Counted from the first letter of the stretch, positions 51,516 through 60,763 are shown. The stretch is 64,000 nt of DNA from Candidatus Kuenenia stuttgartensis (GCA_945904015.1 CAMDPK010000013.1:1-64000); one strand, 5' to 3'. The notes: a model not told the origin generated them from the letters alone. Numbers and translations are program-made.

Positions 51516-54311
51516 ATGACACGACTTCAGTGGGGATTGGAATTCACACATCCGGGCTGGCTGGCCGCGGTGGTCGCCGTGCCGTGGGTGGTGTGGTATT
51601 TCCGACAGAGCTTGGTGGACTTCGCGCGGTGGCAGCGGGCTGTCTCGACGGGAGTTCGTGTCGCAATTGTGTTGCTGCTGGTATTAGCTCTGGCGGGGCT
51701 GACGCTGTTGCGGCCGACGGCTCGGCAGTTTGTGATTGTGGCTGTGGATCAGAGTTTGAGTGTTGGTGAGGAGCCGCTGCTGGGAGTCGTGGACGCAAGC
51801 GCGACGAAGAAGACCTCGGTGGCGGATCGGTTTCTCGATGAGCTGTTGGCGGCGAGGGTGATTGGGGCTGATGACCGTATTGCATTCGTGCCGTTTGGAT
51901 CGCGTCCGGCTGCGGTATCGGACCAGCCGTCTTGGCGAGCGGAGGGTGTCAACCCTCCGAGTGACGCAACATCGCCCAAAGCGGAAACACTCGGAGGGTT
52001 GACACCCTCCGCTCGCCGAGACGAATTCCGTGATGGCACCGACATCGCGGCGGCGATTGAAGCGGCGGCGGCGGCGATGCCTCCGGATTATGTGCCGAGG
52101 ATTTTGCTGCTGACCGACGGCAATCAGACGAAGGGGGATGCGTTGCAGGCGGCGTTGGCCACGGCGAATCGAGAGCGGCGGCGCGAGGCGATTCCGATCA
52201 CCACGATTCCTCTGCCGACGCGCGATGATCCCGAAGTGCAGTTGTCGGCCGTGAAGGTGCCGGCACAGGTGCGCGAGGGTGAGCCGTTTTATGTCGAGGT
52301 CGTGATCGATTCGAACCACGACGACGAAGGGTTGATCGAGGTTTTTCGCGGTGCTCACAAAGTGCTGTCAGAAACGAAGCCGCTCAAAAAGGGGGAGAAC
52401 CGGTTTCGGTTCCCGCAGTCGATTCAGCGCGAACGTCTGGCGGAGTACGCCGCGCGAATCAGCGGGCTGAAGCAGGACACGCTGGTCGACAACAACAGCG
52501 ACAACGGATTGGTCTTCACGGCGGGACAGCCGCGTGTGTTGCTGATCGACAGTGATCCCAAACAGACCGAGCATCTCGTGTTCGCGTTGCAGCAGGAGGA
52601 CATTCAAGTCGATGTCCGGCCTCCGCAGGGAATGCCGGAGGACTTGGCCGACTTGCAGAACTATGAATTGCTGGCGCTGTCGAACGTGCCGGCGACGTCG
52701 CTGACTCAGCGGCAAATGGAACTTGCTCGGACGTACGTGCAAGACCTCGGCGGCGGATTCGTGATGCTCGGCGGCGATCAGTCGTTCGGGCTGGGCGGGT
52801 ACTACAAAACGGTGCTCGAAGAAATCCTGCCGGTGCGATCCGACTTCGAGAAGGAAAAAGAAAAGCCGAGCCTGGCGATGGTCCTGGTCGTCGATCGGTC
52901 GGGGTCGATGGCCGGACAAAAACTGGAAATGGCGAAAGAAGCCGCGAAGGCCGCCACCGAACTGCTGGGACCGAAAGACCAAATCGGCGTGATCTGCTTC
53001 GACGAGACGCACTACTGGGTCAGCCAACTGCAATCGGCATCGAACAAGGGCCGCATCTTGGACGAGATCAGCGGCATTCAAGTCGGCGGCGGCACGAGCC
53101 TCTATCCGCCGATGGAAGAGGCGTATCAATCGTTGGTCAACGCGGTGTCGAAACTGAAGCACGTTATCGTGCTGACCGACGGCATCTCGAACCCCGGCGA
53201 CTTCGAGGGACTCGCGCAGAACATGGCTTCGGCCCGGATCACCTGCTCGACAGTCGGCGTCGGCGACGGTGCCGCGGGCGATTTGTTGGAGACGATCGCT
53301 CGCATCGGCCAAGGCAGGTACTTCATCGCGACCGATCCGGCTTCGCTGCCGCAAATCTTTGCCAAGGAAACGCTGACCGTCAGCAAAGCCGCGATCAACG
53401 AGCAGCCATTTATCCCGCAAGTCATCCGACCAACGCAGGCACTCGCGGGCATCGACTTCGAGTCCGCTCCGTTTCTGCTGGGATATGTGATGACTCGGCC
53501 GAAGCCGACGTGCGAGCTGATCCTCGCCAGCGAGCAGGGTGATCCGGTGCTGGCGTGGTGGCGATACGGACTCGGCACGACGGTCGCGTTCACGAGCGAC
53601 GCGAAAAGCCGCTGGGCTGCCGAGTGGCTGACGTGGCCCGGCTTCAGCAAGTTCTGGGCACAGACGATTCGTCACGCGATGCGCAAGAACGACGCGAAGG
53701 GAGTGACGGTCGAGGTCGCTCAACGCGCTCGCCGCGCGACGGTGACGCTCGACGCCGTCGATCCGAGCGGCCGATTTCTGAACGGAGCCGAATCCGAAAT
53801 CACGGTCATCGACCCACGACTCGGCGAGCGAAAGCTGCCGCTGATTCAAACCGCTCCCGGCCGCTACGTCGCCGAGTTCGATACGCCCAACCCCGGTTCG
53901 TACCACTTGAATCTGTCGCAACGCGCGGCCAACGGCGGTCCGATCATTCATCAACAAACTCGCGGTCTGACGGTCGGCTACTCCGACGAATTCCGCCTGC
54001 GACCGACGAACACCGAACTGCTGCAACAGATCGCGACCGCGACCGGAGGGCGATTCAATCCGCAGCCCAGCGAAGCGCTGCTCGACGCGCCGAGCGTTTC
54101 GGCACTGCAACGCATGGCTCAGCAAACTCGGCCACTGTGGCCGGAGTTGGTGATGCTGGCGCTGGTCCTGTTCGTGTTTGACGTCGCGCTGCGGCGCATC
54201 GACTTGTCCGTTTGGTTCCCGTCGGCCAACACGGCAGTGACGACGGTCGTCAAACGTGCGGCGGCGAAGCGTACCAGTCCTCCGAAACAAGCCGAGTCAC
54301 GAGCACTCTGA
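51516..54311 (+). CDS. Large VWA membrane protein (BatB/BatC-like context)
   Basis: This 931-residue protein has two N-terminal hydrophobic segments (GWLAAVVAVPWVVWYF, VRVAIVLLLVLALAGLTLL). A glutamine-amidotransferase-like fold region (RVLLIDSDPKQTEHLVFALQ, GGGFVMLGGDQSFGLGGYY near residue 415) and a VWA domain with MIDAS DRSGSMAG (D460) follow. The C-terminus has a final hydrophobic helix. Planctomycete homologues of this architecture accompany DUF58/BatA genes. A palindromic repeat (51931-52020) is translated at about residues 139-168. It probably forms an envelope complex with the BatA-like protein, with ligands unknown. Confidence 0.88.
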   Translation: MTRLQWGLEFTHPGWLAAVVAVPWVVWYFRQSLVDFARWQRAVSTGVRVAIVLLLVLALAGLTLLRPTARQFVIVAVDQSLSVGEEPLLGVVDASATKKTSVADRFLDELLAARVIGADDRIAFVPFGSRPAAVSDQPSWRAEGVNPPSDATSPKAETLGGLTPSARRDEFRDGTDIAAAIEAAAAAMPPDYVPRILLLTDGNQTKGDALQAALATANRERRREAIPITTIPLPTRDDPEVQLSAVKVPAQVREGEPFYVEVVIDSNHDDEGLIEVFRGAHKVLSETKPLKKGENRFRFPQSIQRERLAEYAARISGLKQDTLVDNNSDNGLVFTAGQPRVLLIDSDPKQTEHLVFALQQEDIQVDVRPPQGMPEDLADLQNYELLALSNVPATSLTQRQMELARTYVQDLGGGFVMLGGDQSFGLGGYYKTVLEEILPVRSDFEKEKEKPSLAMVLVVDRSGSMAGQKLEMAKEAAKAATELLGPKDQIGVICFDETHYWVSQLQSASNKGRILDEISGIQVGGGTSLYPPMEEAYQSLVNAVSKLKHVIVLTDGISNPGDFEGLAQNMASARITCSTVGVGDGAAGDLLETIARIGQGRYFIATDPASLPQIFAKETLTVSKAAINEQPFIPQVIRPTQALAGIDFESAPFLLGYVMTRPKPTCELILASEQGDPVLAWWRYGLGTTVAFTSDAKSRWAAEWLTWPGFSKFWAQTIRHAMRKNDAKGVTVEVAQRARRATVTLDAVDPSGRFLNGAESEITVIDPRLGERKLPLIQTAPGRYVAEFDTPNPGSYHLNLSQRAANGGPIIHQQTRGLTVGYSDEFRLRPTNTELLQQIATATGGRFNPQPSEALLDAPSVSALQRMAQQTRPLWPELVMLALVLFVFDVALRRIDLSVWFPSANTAVTTVVKRAAAKRTSPPKQAESRAL
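51931..52020. repeat. Inverted repeat translated within the VWA gene
   Basis: 30-bp arms (CTTGGCGAGCGGAGGGTGTC.. and its complement, one mismatch) flank a 30-base centre. The frame is open throughout and codes AEGVNPPSD..GGLTPSAR. The GGCGAGCGG end is shared with elements near 30 and 32970. Confidence 0.85.
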
Positions 54312-54333
54312 CCCCTCTTGGAGTCATTCGCCG

Positions 54334-56373
54334 ATGCGCAATTCTCTGATGTTTCCGAAGTCGTTCCTCGTCGCAGGAATGTTGCACCTGGCCGTTTCCT
54401 CTGCGGGCGGAGTGAAAGCTTCTGAAGCCGTGGCGGGCCGATCACTCGAAGGATGGACTGCCGAGTTGCAGTCGCCGTCGCCGGTGGCGCGACGTCGAGC
54501 GGTGCTGTCGGTTGGAGCTTTCGGTAAGTCGGCGGTGACGGCGCTGAAGCAGGCGTTGTCTCACAAAGACGCGGTGGTGCGGTACTGGGCGGCGAGCGAG
54601 TTGGGCGATCTTGGCGACGATTCGCAGCCCGCGCTGGAGGCCCTGCGAAAGTTGCACGGTGAGAAACCAATCGGAGTGCGAATCGCAGCGGCGTATGCGT
54701 TGTGCCGCATCGGCCATGTCGAAGAAGGCTTGCCGACGTTGCTCGAAGGGTTGCAGCACAGCGAGCGCGGTGTGTGGAATTCGTCGGCCGATTTTCTGGC
54801 TCGGATCGGTCCGCCGGCGAAGGCCGCGATTCCGACGCTGGAAGCGGAAGGGAAACGGGGAGCCGATCACATCGCCGACATTTGCAACGAGGCGCTGCGG
54901 CGGATTCGTGGCGTTGATCAACCGGTGCAGTCGAGGACGGCGAACCAGACGCAAGGGGACGCGGCCGGAGGCAAAGCGAACAATAAAATGACGGCGGCTG
55001 CGGTGTTCTCGAAGGCGTTCCTCGACGAAGACGTCGGACGGTTTGCCAAATCGGTTGAGAAACGAAAACATCCGAACGTCCTGTGGATCAGCGCGGAGGA
55101 CATCTCGCCGAGTCTCGGCTGTTACGGCGATTCGTATGCGATGACTCCGCGACTGGATCAGCTCGCGAGCGAGGGAATGCGGTTCACGCGGTGCTTCACT
55201 CATGCTGGCGTGTGCGCGATCTCGCGGTCGGGGCTGATCACGGGGATGTATCCCGTGTCGATCGGCAGCCAGCACATGCGGTCGCAGATCGTGTTGCCGC
55301 CGCAGGTGAAGGCGTTTCCGGAATACCTGCGAGCGGCCGGGTACTGGACGACGAACCGCTCGAAGACGGACTACAACTTTCCGCCGCCGAAGGCCGCGTG
55401 GGATGAGAACAGCGCTCAGTCTCGTGATTGGCGTGGGCGAGCGGCCGGGCAGCCGTTCTTCAGCGTGATCAATCTCGTGACGACGCACGAGAGTCAGATT
55501 CGTGGCAAGTTCGGCGAGACACTGCACGACCCGGCGAAAGCTCAGTTGCCGCCGTACATCCCGGACACGCCGGTGACTCGGCGAGATTGGGCGCGGTACG
55601 CCGACTTGCTGACGACGCTCGATCAACAAGTCGCCGCGATCTTGGATCAGTTGCAGGCCGACGGACTCGCGCAGGACACGATCGTCTTCTTTTGGGGCGA
55701 TCACGGTCAGGGCCTGTCGCGCGGCAAACGCTGGCTGTACGACTCGGGGACGCGCACGCCGTTGATCATTCGCTGGCCGGGGAAGCTGGAGGCGGGATCG
55801 GTTTGCGAGGACTTGGTCTGCTTCTTGGATTTCGCGCCGACGATGTTGCGGCTGGCGGGCGTTGATGTGCCTTCGCATTTGCATGGGCGGGTCTTGCCGC
55901 CGATTGAAAACGGTATCACGGCTGTCGGCTCGCGGCCCTCGGCTGTCGGCCGGGAATACATTTTCGGGCATCGGGATCGGATGGATGAGACGTACGACTT
56001 GATTCGGTCGGCTCGCGACGCGCGTTTCAGATATCTCCGCAATTACGCGCCGCGGCGGTCCTACGCTCAGAATATCACCTACATGAATCAAATGCCGACG
56101 ATGCGCGAGATGCGGCGGCTGAATGCCGAGGGATCGTTGACCGGCGCACCGGCGCTGTACTTCCGCGAGTCCAAGCCGGTCGAAGAGTTGTTCGACACGG
56201 AGGCCGATCCGCACGAAGTCGTGAATCTTGCGGATCGGCCCGAACATGCCGAGACATTGAAGCGGATGCGAGCGGCTCTGGAACGCTGGCAAGAGGACGT
56301 CGGCGATTCGGGTTTGATCCCGGAACCGCTGCTCGTCACGCCGTTGGATCTAGCCGGCAGCAAATCTAATTGA
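54334..56373 (+). CDS. Sulfatase with N-terminal HEAT-like repeats
   Basis: This 679-residue exported protein has a signal peptide (FLVAGMLHLAVSSAGG). HEAT-like repeats follow at about residues 40-195 (VARRRAVLSVGAFGKSAVTA, VRYWAASELGDLGDDSQPAL). The sulfatase domain spans about 245-670: NVLWISAEDISPSLGCYGD with metal-binding Asp residues, the formylglycine site CAISR at 294-298, and WGDHG. The usual motif is CxPSR or CxASR; here the third position is Ile. A palindromic repeat is translated at about 525-540 (TAVGSRPSAVGR). It would hydrolyse sulfate esters, probably of polysaccharides; planctomycetes encode many. Confidence 0.9.
   Translation: MRNSLMFPKSFLVAGMLHLAVSSAGGVKASEAVAGRSLEGWTAELQSPSPVARRRAVLSVGAFGKSAVTALKQALSHKDAVVRYWAASELGDLGDDSQPALEALRKLHGEKPIGVRIAAAYALCRIGHVEEGLPTLLEGLQHSERGVWNSSADFLARIGPPAKAAIPTLEAEGKRGADHIADICNEALRRIRGVDQPVQSRTANQTQGDAAGGKANNKMTAAAVFSKAFLDEDVGRFAKSVEKRKHPNVLWISAEDISPSLGCYGDSYAMTPRLDQLASEGMRFTRCFTHAGVCAISRSGLITGMYPVSIGSQHMRSQIVLPPQVKAFPEYLRAAGYWTTNRSKTDYNFPPPKAAWDENSAQSRDWRGRAAGQPFFSVINLVTTHESQIRGKFGETLHDPAKAQLPPYIPDTPVTRRDWARYADLLTTLDQQVAAILDQLQADGLAQDTIVFFWGDHGQGLSRGKRWLYDSGTRTPLIIRWPGKLEAGSVCEDLVCFLDFAPTMLRLAGVDVPSHLHGRVLPPIENGITAVGSRPSAVGREYIFGHRDRMDETYDLIRSARDARFRYLRNYAPRRSYAQNITYMNQMPTMREMRRLNAEGSLTGAPALYFRESKPVEELFDTEADPHEVVNLADRPEHAETLKRMRAALERWQEDVGDSGLIPEPLLVTPLDLAGSKSN
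55908..55952. repeat. Repeat translated within the sulfatase gene
   Basis: GAAAACGGTATCACGGCTGT begins a stretch with CGGCTGTCGGC words that matches the left arm of the repeat at 1467-1552. It is translated in frame as NGITAVGSRPSAVGR, which does not match expected sulfatase sequence. Confidence 0.6.
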
Positions 56374-56378
56374 AGCGG

Positions 56379-57047
56379 CTAGCGATGATCGCGCCAGTCG
56401 CGCGCCTGCGTCATGCACTCTTCGAGTCGCGTGCGGATCAATTCGAGAATCGCCGCTTCGCCGAGCTTCAACGTCTCGACGACTTGCTCGGCGGAGATCG
56501 GTTCGCCGAAGACAACTCGCACGGTGGAGAAGTGCGGAACCTTGTGGTTGCGGCCGAGCGCACGATCGGCTCCCGCGATGCCGACGGGGCAGACCGGGAC
56601 GTTGGCTCGGCGGAGCATCGCCAGGAAGCCCGGTTTGATCTCGCCCAGTTTTCCATCAGCACTGCGCGTCCCTTCGGGAAAGATGCCGACCCAGAAGCCG
56701 GCGTTGAGTCGCGCGATCATTTCGCGCAGAGCAGCGGTGCCGGCGGACTCGCGATTGATCGGCAAGACGTACATGTTTCGCAGCAGCCGGCCGATGAACG
56801 GGACTCGAAACAGATTCTCACGAGCCAGAAAACTGACCGGCCGACGCAGCGGCAGGCCGACAAGTGCCGGGTCGAGAAAGCTCTGATGATTGATGACCAG
56901 CAGCATCCCGCCGCGATGCGTGATGCGGTCGTGTCCGCGTGCTCGGTAACGCAGCCACAACGCGAAGACCAGCCGCAACACGAGTTGAAGACCGAGCCAC
57001 ACCCATTTCCGCCGCTCGGGCTGTGTTTCGGTCGGGAAGTCAGACAT
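56379..57047 (-). CDS. 1-acyl-glycerol-3-phosphate acyltransferase-like
   Basis: This 222-residue membrane-associated enzyme of the PlsC family has catalytic HxxxxD as NHQSFLD (H54, D59) and the glycerol-phosphate site FPEGTRS. It transfers an acyl chain to lysophosphatidic acid in phospholipid synthesis; planctomycetes have several paralogues and the exact acceptor is uncertain. The ATG at 57047 gives MSDFPTETQPERR; an ATG at 57071 is possible but lies near a repeat, and neither has a clear ribosome-binding site. It is convergent with the sulfatase gene. Confidence 0.87.
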   Translation of the reverse strand: MSDFPTETQPERRKWVWLGLQLVLRLVFALWLRYRARGHDRITHRGGMLLVINHQSFLDPALVGLPLRRPVSFLARENLFRVPFIGRLLRNMYVLPINRESAGTAALREMIARLNAGFWVGIFPEGTRSADGKLGEIKPGFLAMLRRANVPVCPVGIAGADRALGRNHKVPHFSTVRVVFGEPISAEQVVETLKLGEAAILELIRTRLEECMTQARDWRDHR

Positions 57048-57076
57048 AAAAACAATTCGCGTGAGTGACATGCGCC

Positions 57077-57124
57077 CGGCCAATCGCCGAGAGCCGATGG
57101 CCGAAAGCCGTGATACCGTTTTTC
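57077..57124. repeat. Repeat upstream of the acyltransferase gene
   Basis: The sequence ends GAAAGCCGTGATACCGTTTT, the complement of the AAAACGGTATCACGGCT family end, with GCCGAGAGCCGATGGCC before it. It is the third member of that family in the window (with 1467-1552 and 55908-55952). Confidence 0.6.
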
Positions 57125-57235
57125 AAACTGAGCGACATGATGATGTCACATGCCTGTCTTGCAAATCGAAGGCACGGGGATAGTCTCTGCCGACTCGCCG
57201 ATCCGCTTCCTTTTTCTCCGCAGAAAGACTCGCTG

Positions 57236-58948
57236 ATGAGAAACATTGCTGCCCCAATCGCCTGTTGGATGTTGTTGCTGTTCGGAGCCATCGAACTTCA
57301 AGCTCAGGAGACGCCGAAGGGCGAGGTCACGAAATACACGTTTGAGAGCAGCAAGATCTTTCCCGGTACGTTTCGCGATTATTGGGTCTATGTGCCGAAG
57401 CAGTACGCCCCGGCGAAACCGGCGTGCGTCTTCGTCTGCCAGGACGGCATTCAATACAACGCTCCGGCGGTCTTCGATGACTTGATCGCCAAGAAGGAGA
57501 TGCCGGTCACGATCGGCGTCTTCGTGATGCACGGCCGAGTGAAAGCGCAGTCGGACCAAGCTCTCGACCGGTTCAACCGCAGCTTCGAGTACGACGGACT
57601 CGGTGACGGGTACGCGCGGTTCATCCTCGACGAGATTCTGCCGGAAGTCGAAAAGAAAAAGACGTCCGATGGCCGCGAGATCAAGCTGTCGAAGGACGGC
57701 AACGACCGCTGCATCGCCGGCAATAGCAGTGGAGCGATCTGTGCTTTCACGGCGGCTTGGGAACGCCCCGATGCATTCCGCCGAGTCTTCAGCGCGATTG
57801 GCACCTACGTCGGACTGCGCGGCGGGCAAAACTATCCGACGCTGATCCGCAAGTACGAGCCGAAGCCGATTCGCATCTTTCTGGAAGACGGCACCAACGA
57901 CAACAACATTTACGCGGGCGATTGGTGGATCGCGAATCAGGCGATGGAACGTTCGCTGGTCTTCGCCGGATATGAAGTGGATCACAAGTGGGGCGAAGGC
58001 GGGCACAGCGGCAAGCATGCGGGCGAGATCTTCCCGGACGTGATGCGTTGGATTTGGAAGGATTACCCGGCACCGGTGAAGGTCGGCAAAGGTTCGCCAC
58101 AGATTCAAGAGATTCTGATTCCCGGCGAGGACTGGCAACTCGTCGGCGAAGGCTACAAATTCACCGAAGGCCCGGCGGTCAACGCGAAAGGGGAGGTCTT
58201 TTACAACGACGTCGGCGCGAGCAAGACGTTCAAGGTCGGACTCGACGGCAAGGTGATCGAGTTCCTCGCCGACTCGAAGCGTGGCGATGGTCAAGCGATT
58301 GGCCCGGACGGCCGGCTTTACGCGAACGCCGGTGCGACCGAGCAACTGCTCGCCTGGGATGCTGACGGAAAATCGACGGTCTTCGCCGACGGCTTCAAGG
58401 GAAACGATCTTGTCGTGCGACACGACGGCAGCGTCTACGCGACCGCTCCGTTCAAGACCCTCAACAACAGCGAGATTTGGTACGTCTCACCGAAAGGGGA
58501 GAAGAAGATCGTCGATACCGGTTTGAAGTTCGCGAACGGCATCTGTTGTTCGCCGGATCAGTCGCTGCTGTACGTGGCCGACAGCCGGACGCATTGGGTC
58601 TACAGCTATCAGATTCAGGCGGATGGCTCGTTGGCTCACAAACAGAAGTATTTCCATCTGCACGTGCGCGACGTTGACGAGGACAGCGGCGTGGACGGTC
58701 TGCGCACGGATCGCGACGGCCGCTTGTGGGCGGCGACTCGCATGGGGCTGCAAGTCTGCGATCAACCGGGCCGAGTCAACTGCATCATCCCGACTCCAAA
58801 CGGAAAGCTCGCCAACCTGACGTTCGGCGGAGTGGACTTCGACACGATCTACGCCTGTTGTGGCGACAAGGTCTATCGCCGCAAAGTCAAAGTGAAGGGT
58901 GCCAACGGCTGGGCCGCTCCGATCAAGCCGGGGACGCCGCGGCTTTAG
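57236..58948 (+). CDS. Esterase-SMP-30/gluconolactonase fusion (exported)
   Basis: This 570-residue protein has a signal peptide (IAAPIACWMLLLFGAIELQA). The first domain (about 25-285) is an alpha/beta-hydrolase of the Fes/esterase-D type with GNSSG (Ser164) and HSGKHAG as candidate His region. The second (about 295-565) is an SMP-30/gluconolactonase-like beta-propeller (TEGPAVNAKGEVFYNDVGAS, DGQAIGPDGRLYANAGAT, SPDQSLLYVADSRTHWVYSY). The pairing suggests sequential cleavage of an ester and a lactone from one substrate, which is inferred. The start at 57236 gives the signal peptide; longer frames upstream are shadows. Confidence 0.87.
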   Translation: MRNIAAPIACWMLLLFGAIELQAQETPKGEVTKYTFESSKIFPGTFRDYWVYVPKQYAPAKPACVFVCQDGIQYNAPAVFDDLIAKKEMPVTIGVFVMHGRVKAQSDQALDRFNRSFEYDGLGDGYARFILDEILPEVEKKKTSDGREIKLSKDGNDRCIAGNSSGAICAFTAAWERPDAFRRVFSAIGTYVGLRGGQNYPTLIRKYEPKPIRIFLEDGTNDNNIYAGDWWIANQAMERSLVFAGYEVDHKWGEGGHSGKHAGEIFPDVMRWIWKDYPAPVKVGKGSPQIQEILIPGEDWQLVGEGYKFTEGPAVNAKGEVFYNDVGASKTFKVGLDGKVIEFLADSKRGDGQAIGPDGRLYANAGATEQLLAWDADGKSTVFADGFKGNDLVVRHDGSVYATAPFKTLNNSEIWYVSPKGEKKIVDTGLKFANGICCSPDQSLLYVADSRTHWVYSYQIQADGSLAHKQKYFHLHVRDVDEDSGVDGLRTDRDGRLWAATRMGLQVCDQPGRVNCIIPTPNGKLANLTFGGVDFDTIYACCGDKVYRRKVKVKGANGWAAPIKPGTPRL

Positions 58949-58955
58949 AAGTTTT

Positions 58956-59020
58956 GTAGCCACGTTTCGCCAGAACGTGGGAAGCATGGAGTGGCCCGCG
59001 TTCTGGCGAAACGCGGCTAC
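58956..59020. repeat. Inverted repeat after the esterase fusion gene
   Basis: Arms GTAGCCACGTTTCGCCAGAACG-type (58956-58977) and complement (58999-59020), 22 bp with one mismatch, 21-base centre. It begins seven bases after the stop codon and ends just before the CCGGAGGAC ribosome-binding site of the next gene. Confidence 0.8.
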
Positions 59021-59037
59021 GACCGGAGGACTTTTTC

Positions 59038-59580
59038 ATGCTGCTGAGTCTGTGTATTCCGATCATCGCCGCCACGGTGGCGTTGTTCTTCGCCAGCTAT
59101 TTGTCGTGGATGGTCTTGCCGTTTCACCGCAAGGATTGGGTCAAACTCGCCAAGGAGGATCAGTTCATGCAGGCCGTGCGCGACTGCGAGATTCCGATTG
59201 GCAGCTACATGTTTCCCGGCTGTGATTCGCCGGAGGAAATGAAAAGCGAGGCGTACAACAAAAAGTGGGAAGCCGGGCCGTGTGGAATCCTCTCGGTCTA
59301 TCCGAAGGTCAACATGGGGAGAAATTTGGGACTCACGTTTTTGTACTTTCTCGTGGTCAACTTCTGTTTGGCGTATCTCGCGACGCTGGCTCTTCAGCCG
59401 GGAGCGAATTTCATGGCGGTCTTCCGGTTCGTCTCAACTGCCGGGTTGATGACGTTCTTGGCGGCGATCGTGCAGCACGCGATTTGGTTTCACAGTCGCA
59501 TCGTCGGACACATTCTGGAATCAATCGCGTACGCGGCGATCAGCGGATCGATCTTCGCGGCGATGTGGCCCAAGCTATGA
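59038..59580 (+). CDS. Membrane protein, function unknown
   Basis: This 180-residue protein has an N-terminal helix (IPIIAATVALFFASYLSWMV) and three more hydrophobic segments (LTFLYFLVVNFCLAYLATLAL, FVSTAGLMTFLAAIVQ, IAYAAISGSIFAAMW). A central loop contains FPGCDSPEEMKSEAYNKKWE and YPKVNMGRN. The same layout is common among small planctomycete inner-membrane proteins of unknown function. The ATG at 59038 has a strong GGAGG site. The stop codon is directly followed by a perfect palindrome. Confidence 0.82.
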   Translation: MLLSLCIPIIAATVALFFASYLSWMVLPFHRKDWVKLAKEDQFMQAVRDCEIPIGSYMFPGCDSPEEMKSEAYNKKWEAGPCGILSVYPKVNMGRNLGLTFLYFLVVNFCLAYLATLALQPGANFMAVFRFVSTAGLMTFLAAIVQHAIWFHSRIVGHILESIAYAAISGSIFAAMWPKL

Positions 59581-59638
59581 GCCGCAGGGCGCTAGCCCCG
59601 GTTCGGATGACACAAACCGGGGCTAGCGCCCTGCGGCT
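59580..59638. repeat. Perfect inverted repeat at a stop codon
   Basis: 24-bp perfect arms AGCCGCAGGGCGCTAGCCCC.. (59580-59603) and complement (59615-59638). It starts at the last base of the preceding TGA. The GCGCTAGC core is shared with 50476-50516. It may act as a transcription terminator. Confidence 0.85.
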
Positions 59639-59689
59639 GATCAGGAAGTCATCACAGCCCCGTTCCTAAGTGGCGGAATCGAGACAGTT

Positions 59690-60763
59690 ATGTTGCACGC
59701 GGTCATTCTGGCGGGGGGCAGCGGAACTCGGTTCTGGCCGCAGAGCCGGCGGGCGTTGCCCAAACAGTTCCTGCGGTTTGGCAGTGATCGCACGTTGTTG
59801 CAAGAGACCGTCGACCGCTGCCGTGTGATTGTCCCGATCGAACGCACTTGGATCGTGACTGGCGAGTCGCACTTGGCTGAGACCGTTCGGCAATTACCGG
59901 AATTGGCCTCCGAGCATGTCCTGGTCGAGCCGTGTGGACGCAACACGGCTCCTTGCATTGGACTCGCCGCGATGCAGTTGCTCGCGGTTGATCCAGACGC
60001 CGTGATGTTGGTCATGCCGGCGGATCATGTGATTCGCACGGCCGAACAATTTCAGCGGACGGTCGAGCAAGCCGCGGCTGTGGTTGCGAATGCCCCGCAG
60101 TCATTGGTGCTGTTCGGAGCGACGCCGAGTTATCCGGCGACCGGATTCGGATACATTCAGCGTGGTGCTGAGTTGAGCGATCAGCCCGGAGCGTTTCGAG
60201 TCGCGGCATTTCGCGAGAAGCCGGACTTGGCGACCGCTCAGCGATACGTCGCCGCGAAAGAATACTTCTGGAACTGCGGCCTGTTTGTGTGGCGAGCGGC
60301 CACGATTCTCGAACAGATCGAACTGCATTCTCCGGAAATCGGAACGCGGCTCAAGCGGCTGCAAGCGGCGATCGGAACGGCGAAATGGAACGAGACGCTG
60401 GCGGCGGAGTTTCCACAGATGCCGTCGATCTCGATCGACTACGCGGTGCTGGAACGAGCGGACTCGGTGGCCGTCGTGCCTGCGGCATTTGAGTGGGACG
60501 ACGTCGGCAGTTGGCAGGCCCTGGCGCGTTTATTGCCAGCCGATGCGGACGGAAACGCGATCTCCGGACGATTCTGCGGACTCAATTCGACCGGCTGCAT
60601 CGTGCGGTCCTCGGAGGAACATCTCGTCGCGACGTTCGGCGTGCGCGATCTCATCATTGTGCAAACGCCGGACGCAACGCTGGTCGCTGACAACCGAGAT
60701 GAGAATTCCTTGCGACAGTTGATTGCGGAGTTGGAACGGCGCGGGCTGACAGGATTTTTGTAG
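59690..60763 (+). CDS. Mannose-1-phosphate guanylyltransferase
   Basis: This 357-residue enzyme should make GDP-mannose from mannose 1-phosphate and GTP for polysaccharide or glycoprotein synthesis. The nucleotide-binding motif LAGGSGTRFWPQSRRALPKQ opens the protein. Later landmarks are MPADHVI, FREKPD, NCGLFVWRA and the substrate-binding EWDDVGSW. It lacks the C-terminal phosphomannose-isomerase-like cupin, so it is a ManC/RfbM-type single-function enzyme. The ATG at 59690 is the first available. No mannose pathway partners are adjacent. Confidence 0.93.
   Translation: MLHAVILAGGSGTRFWPQSRRALPKQFLRFGSDRTLLQETVDRCRVIVPIERTWIVTGESHLAETVRQLPELASEHVLVEPCGRNTAPCIGLAAMQLLAVDPDAVMLVMPADHVIRTAEQFQRTVEQAAAVVANAPQSLVLFGATPSYPATGFGYIQRGAELSDQPGAFRVAAFREKPDLATAQRYVAAKEYFWNCGLFVWRAATILEQIELHSPEIGTRLKRLQAAIGTAKWNETLAAEFPQMPSISIDYAVLERADSVAVVPAAFEWDDVGSWQALARLLPADADGNAISGRFCGLNSTGCIVRSSEEHLVATFGVRDLIIVQTPDATLVADNRDENSLRQLIAELERRGLTGFL

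Noticed and set aside
52368-54290. 640-residue minus-strand ORF opposite the VWA gene
   Set aside because: Antisense shadow: Arg/His/Gln-rich, no motif, no ribosome-binding site; the plus-strand frame has clear VWA motifs.
54442-56292. 616-residue minus-strand ORF opposite the sulfatase gene
   Set aside because: Antisense shadow with low-complexity Arg/His content. The plus frame encodes sulfatase motifs.
57146-58423. 425-residue minus-strand ORF over the esterase fusion
   Set aside because: Antisense shadow. The plus-strand protein has a signal peptide and both domain signatures.
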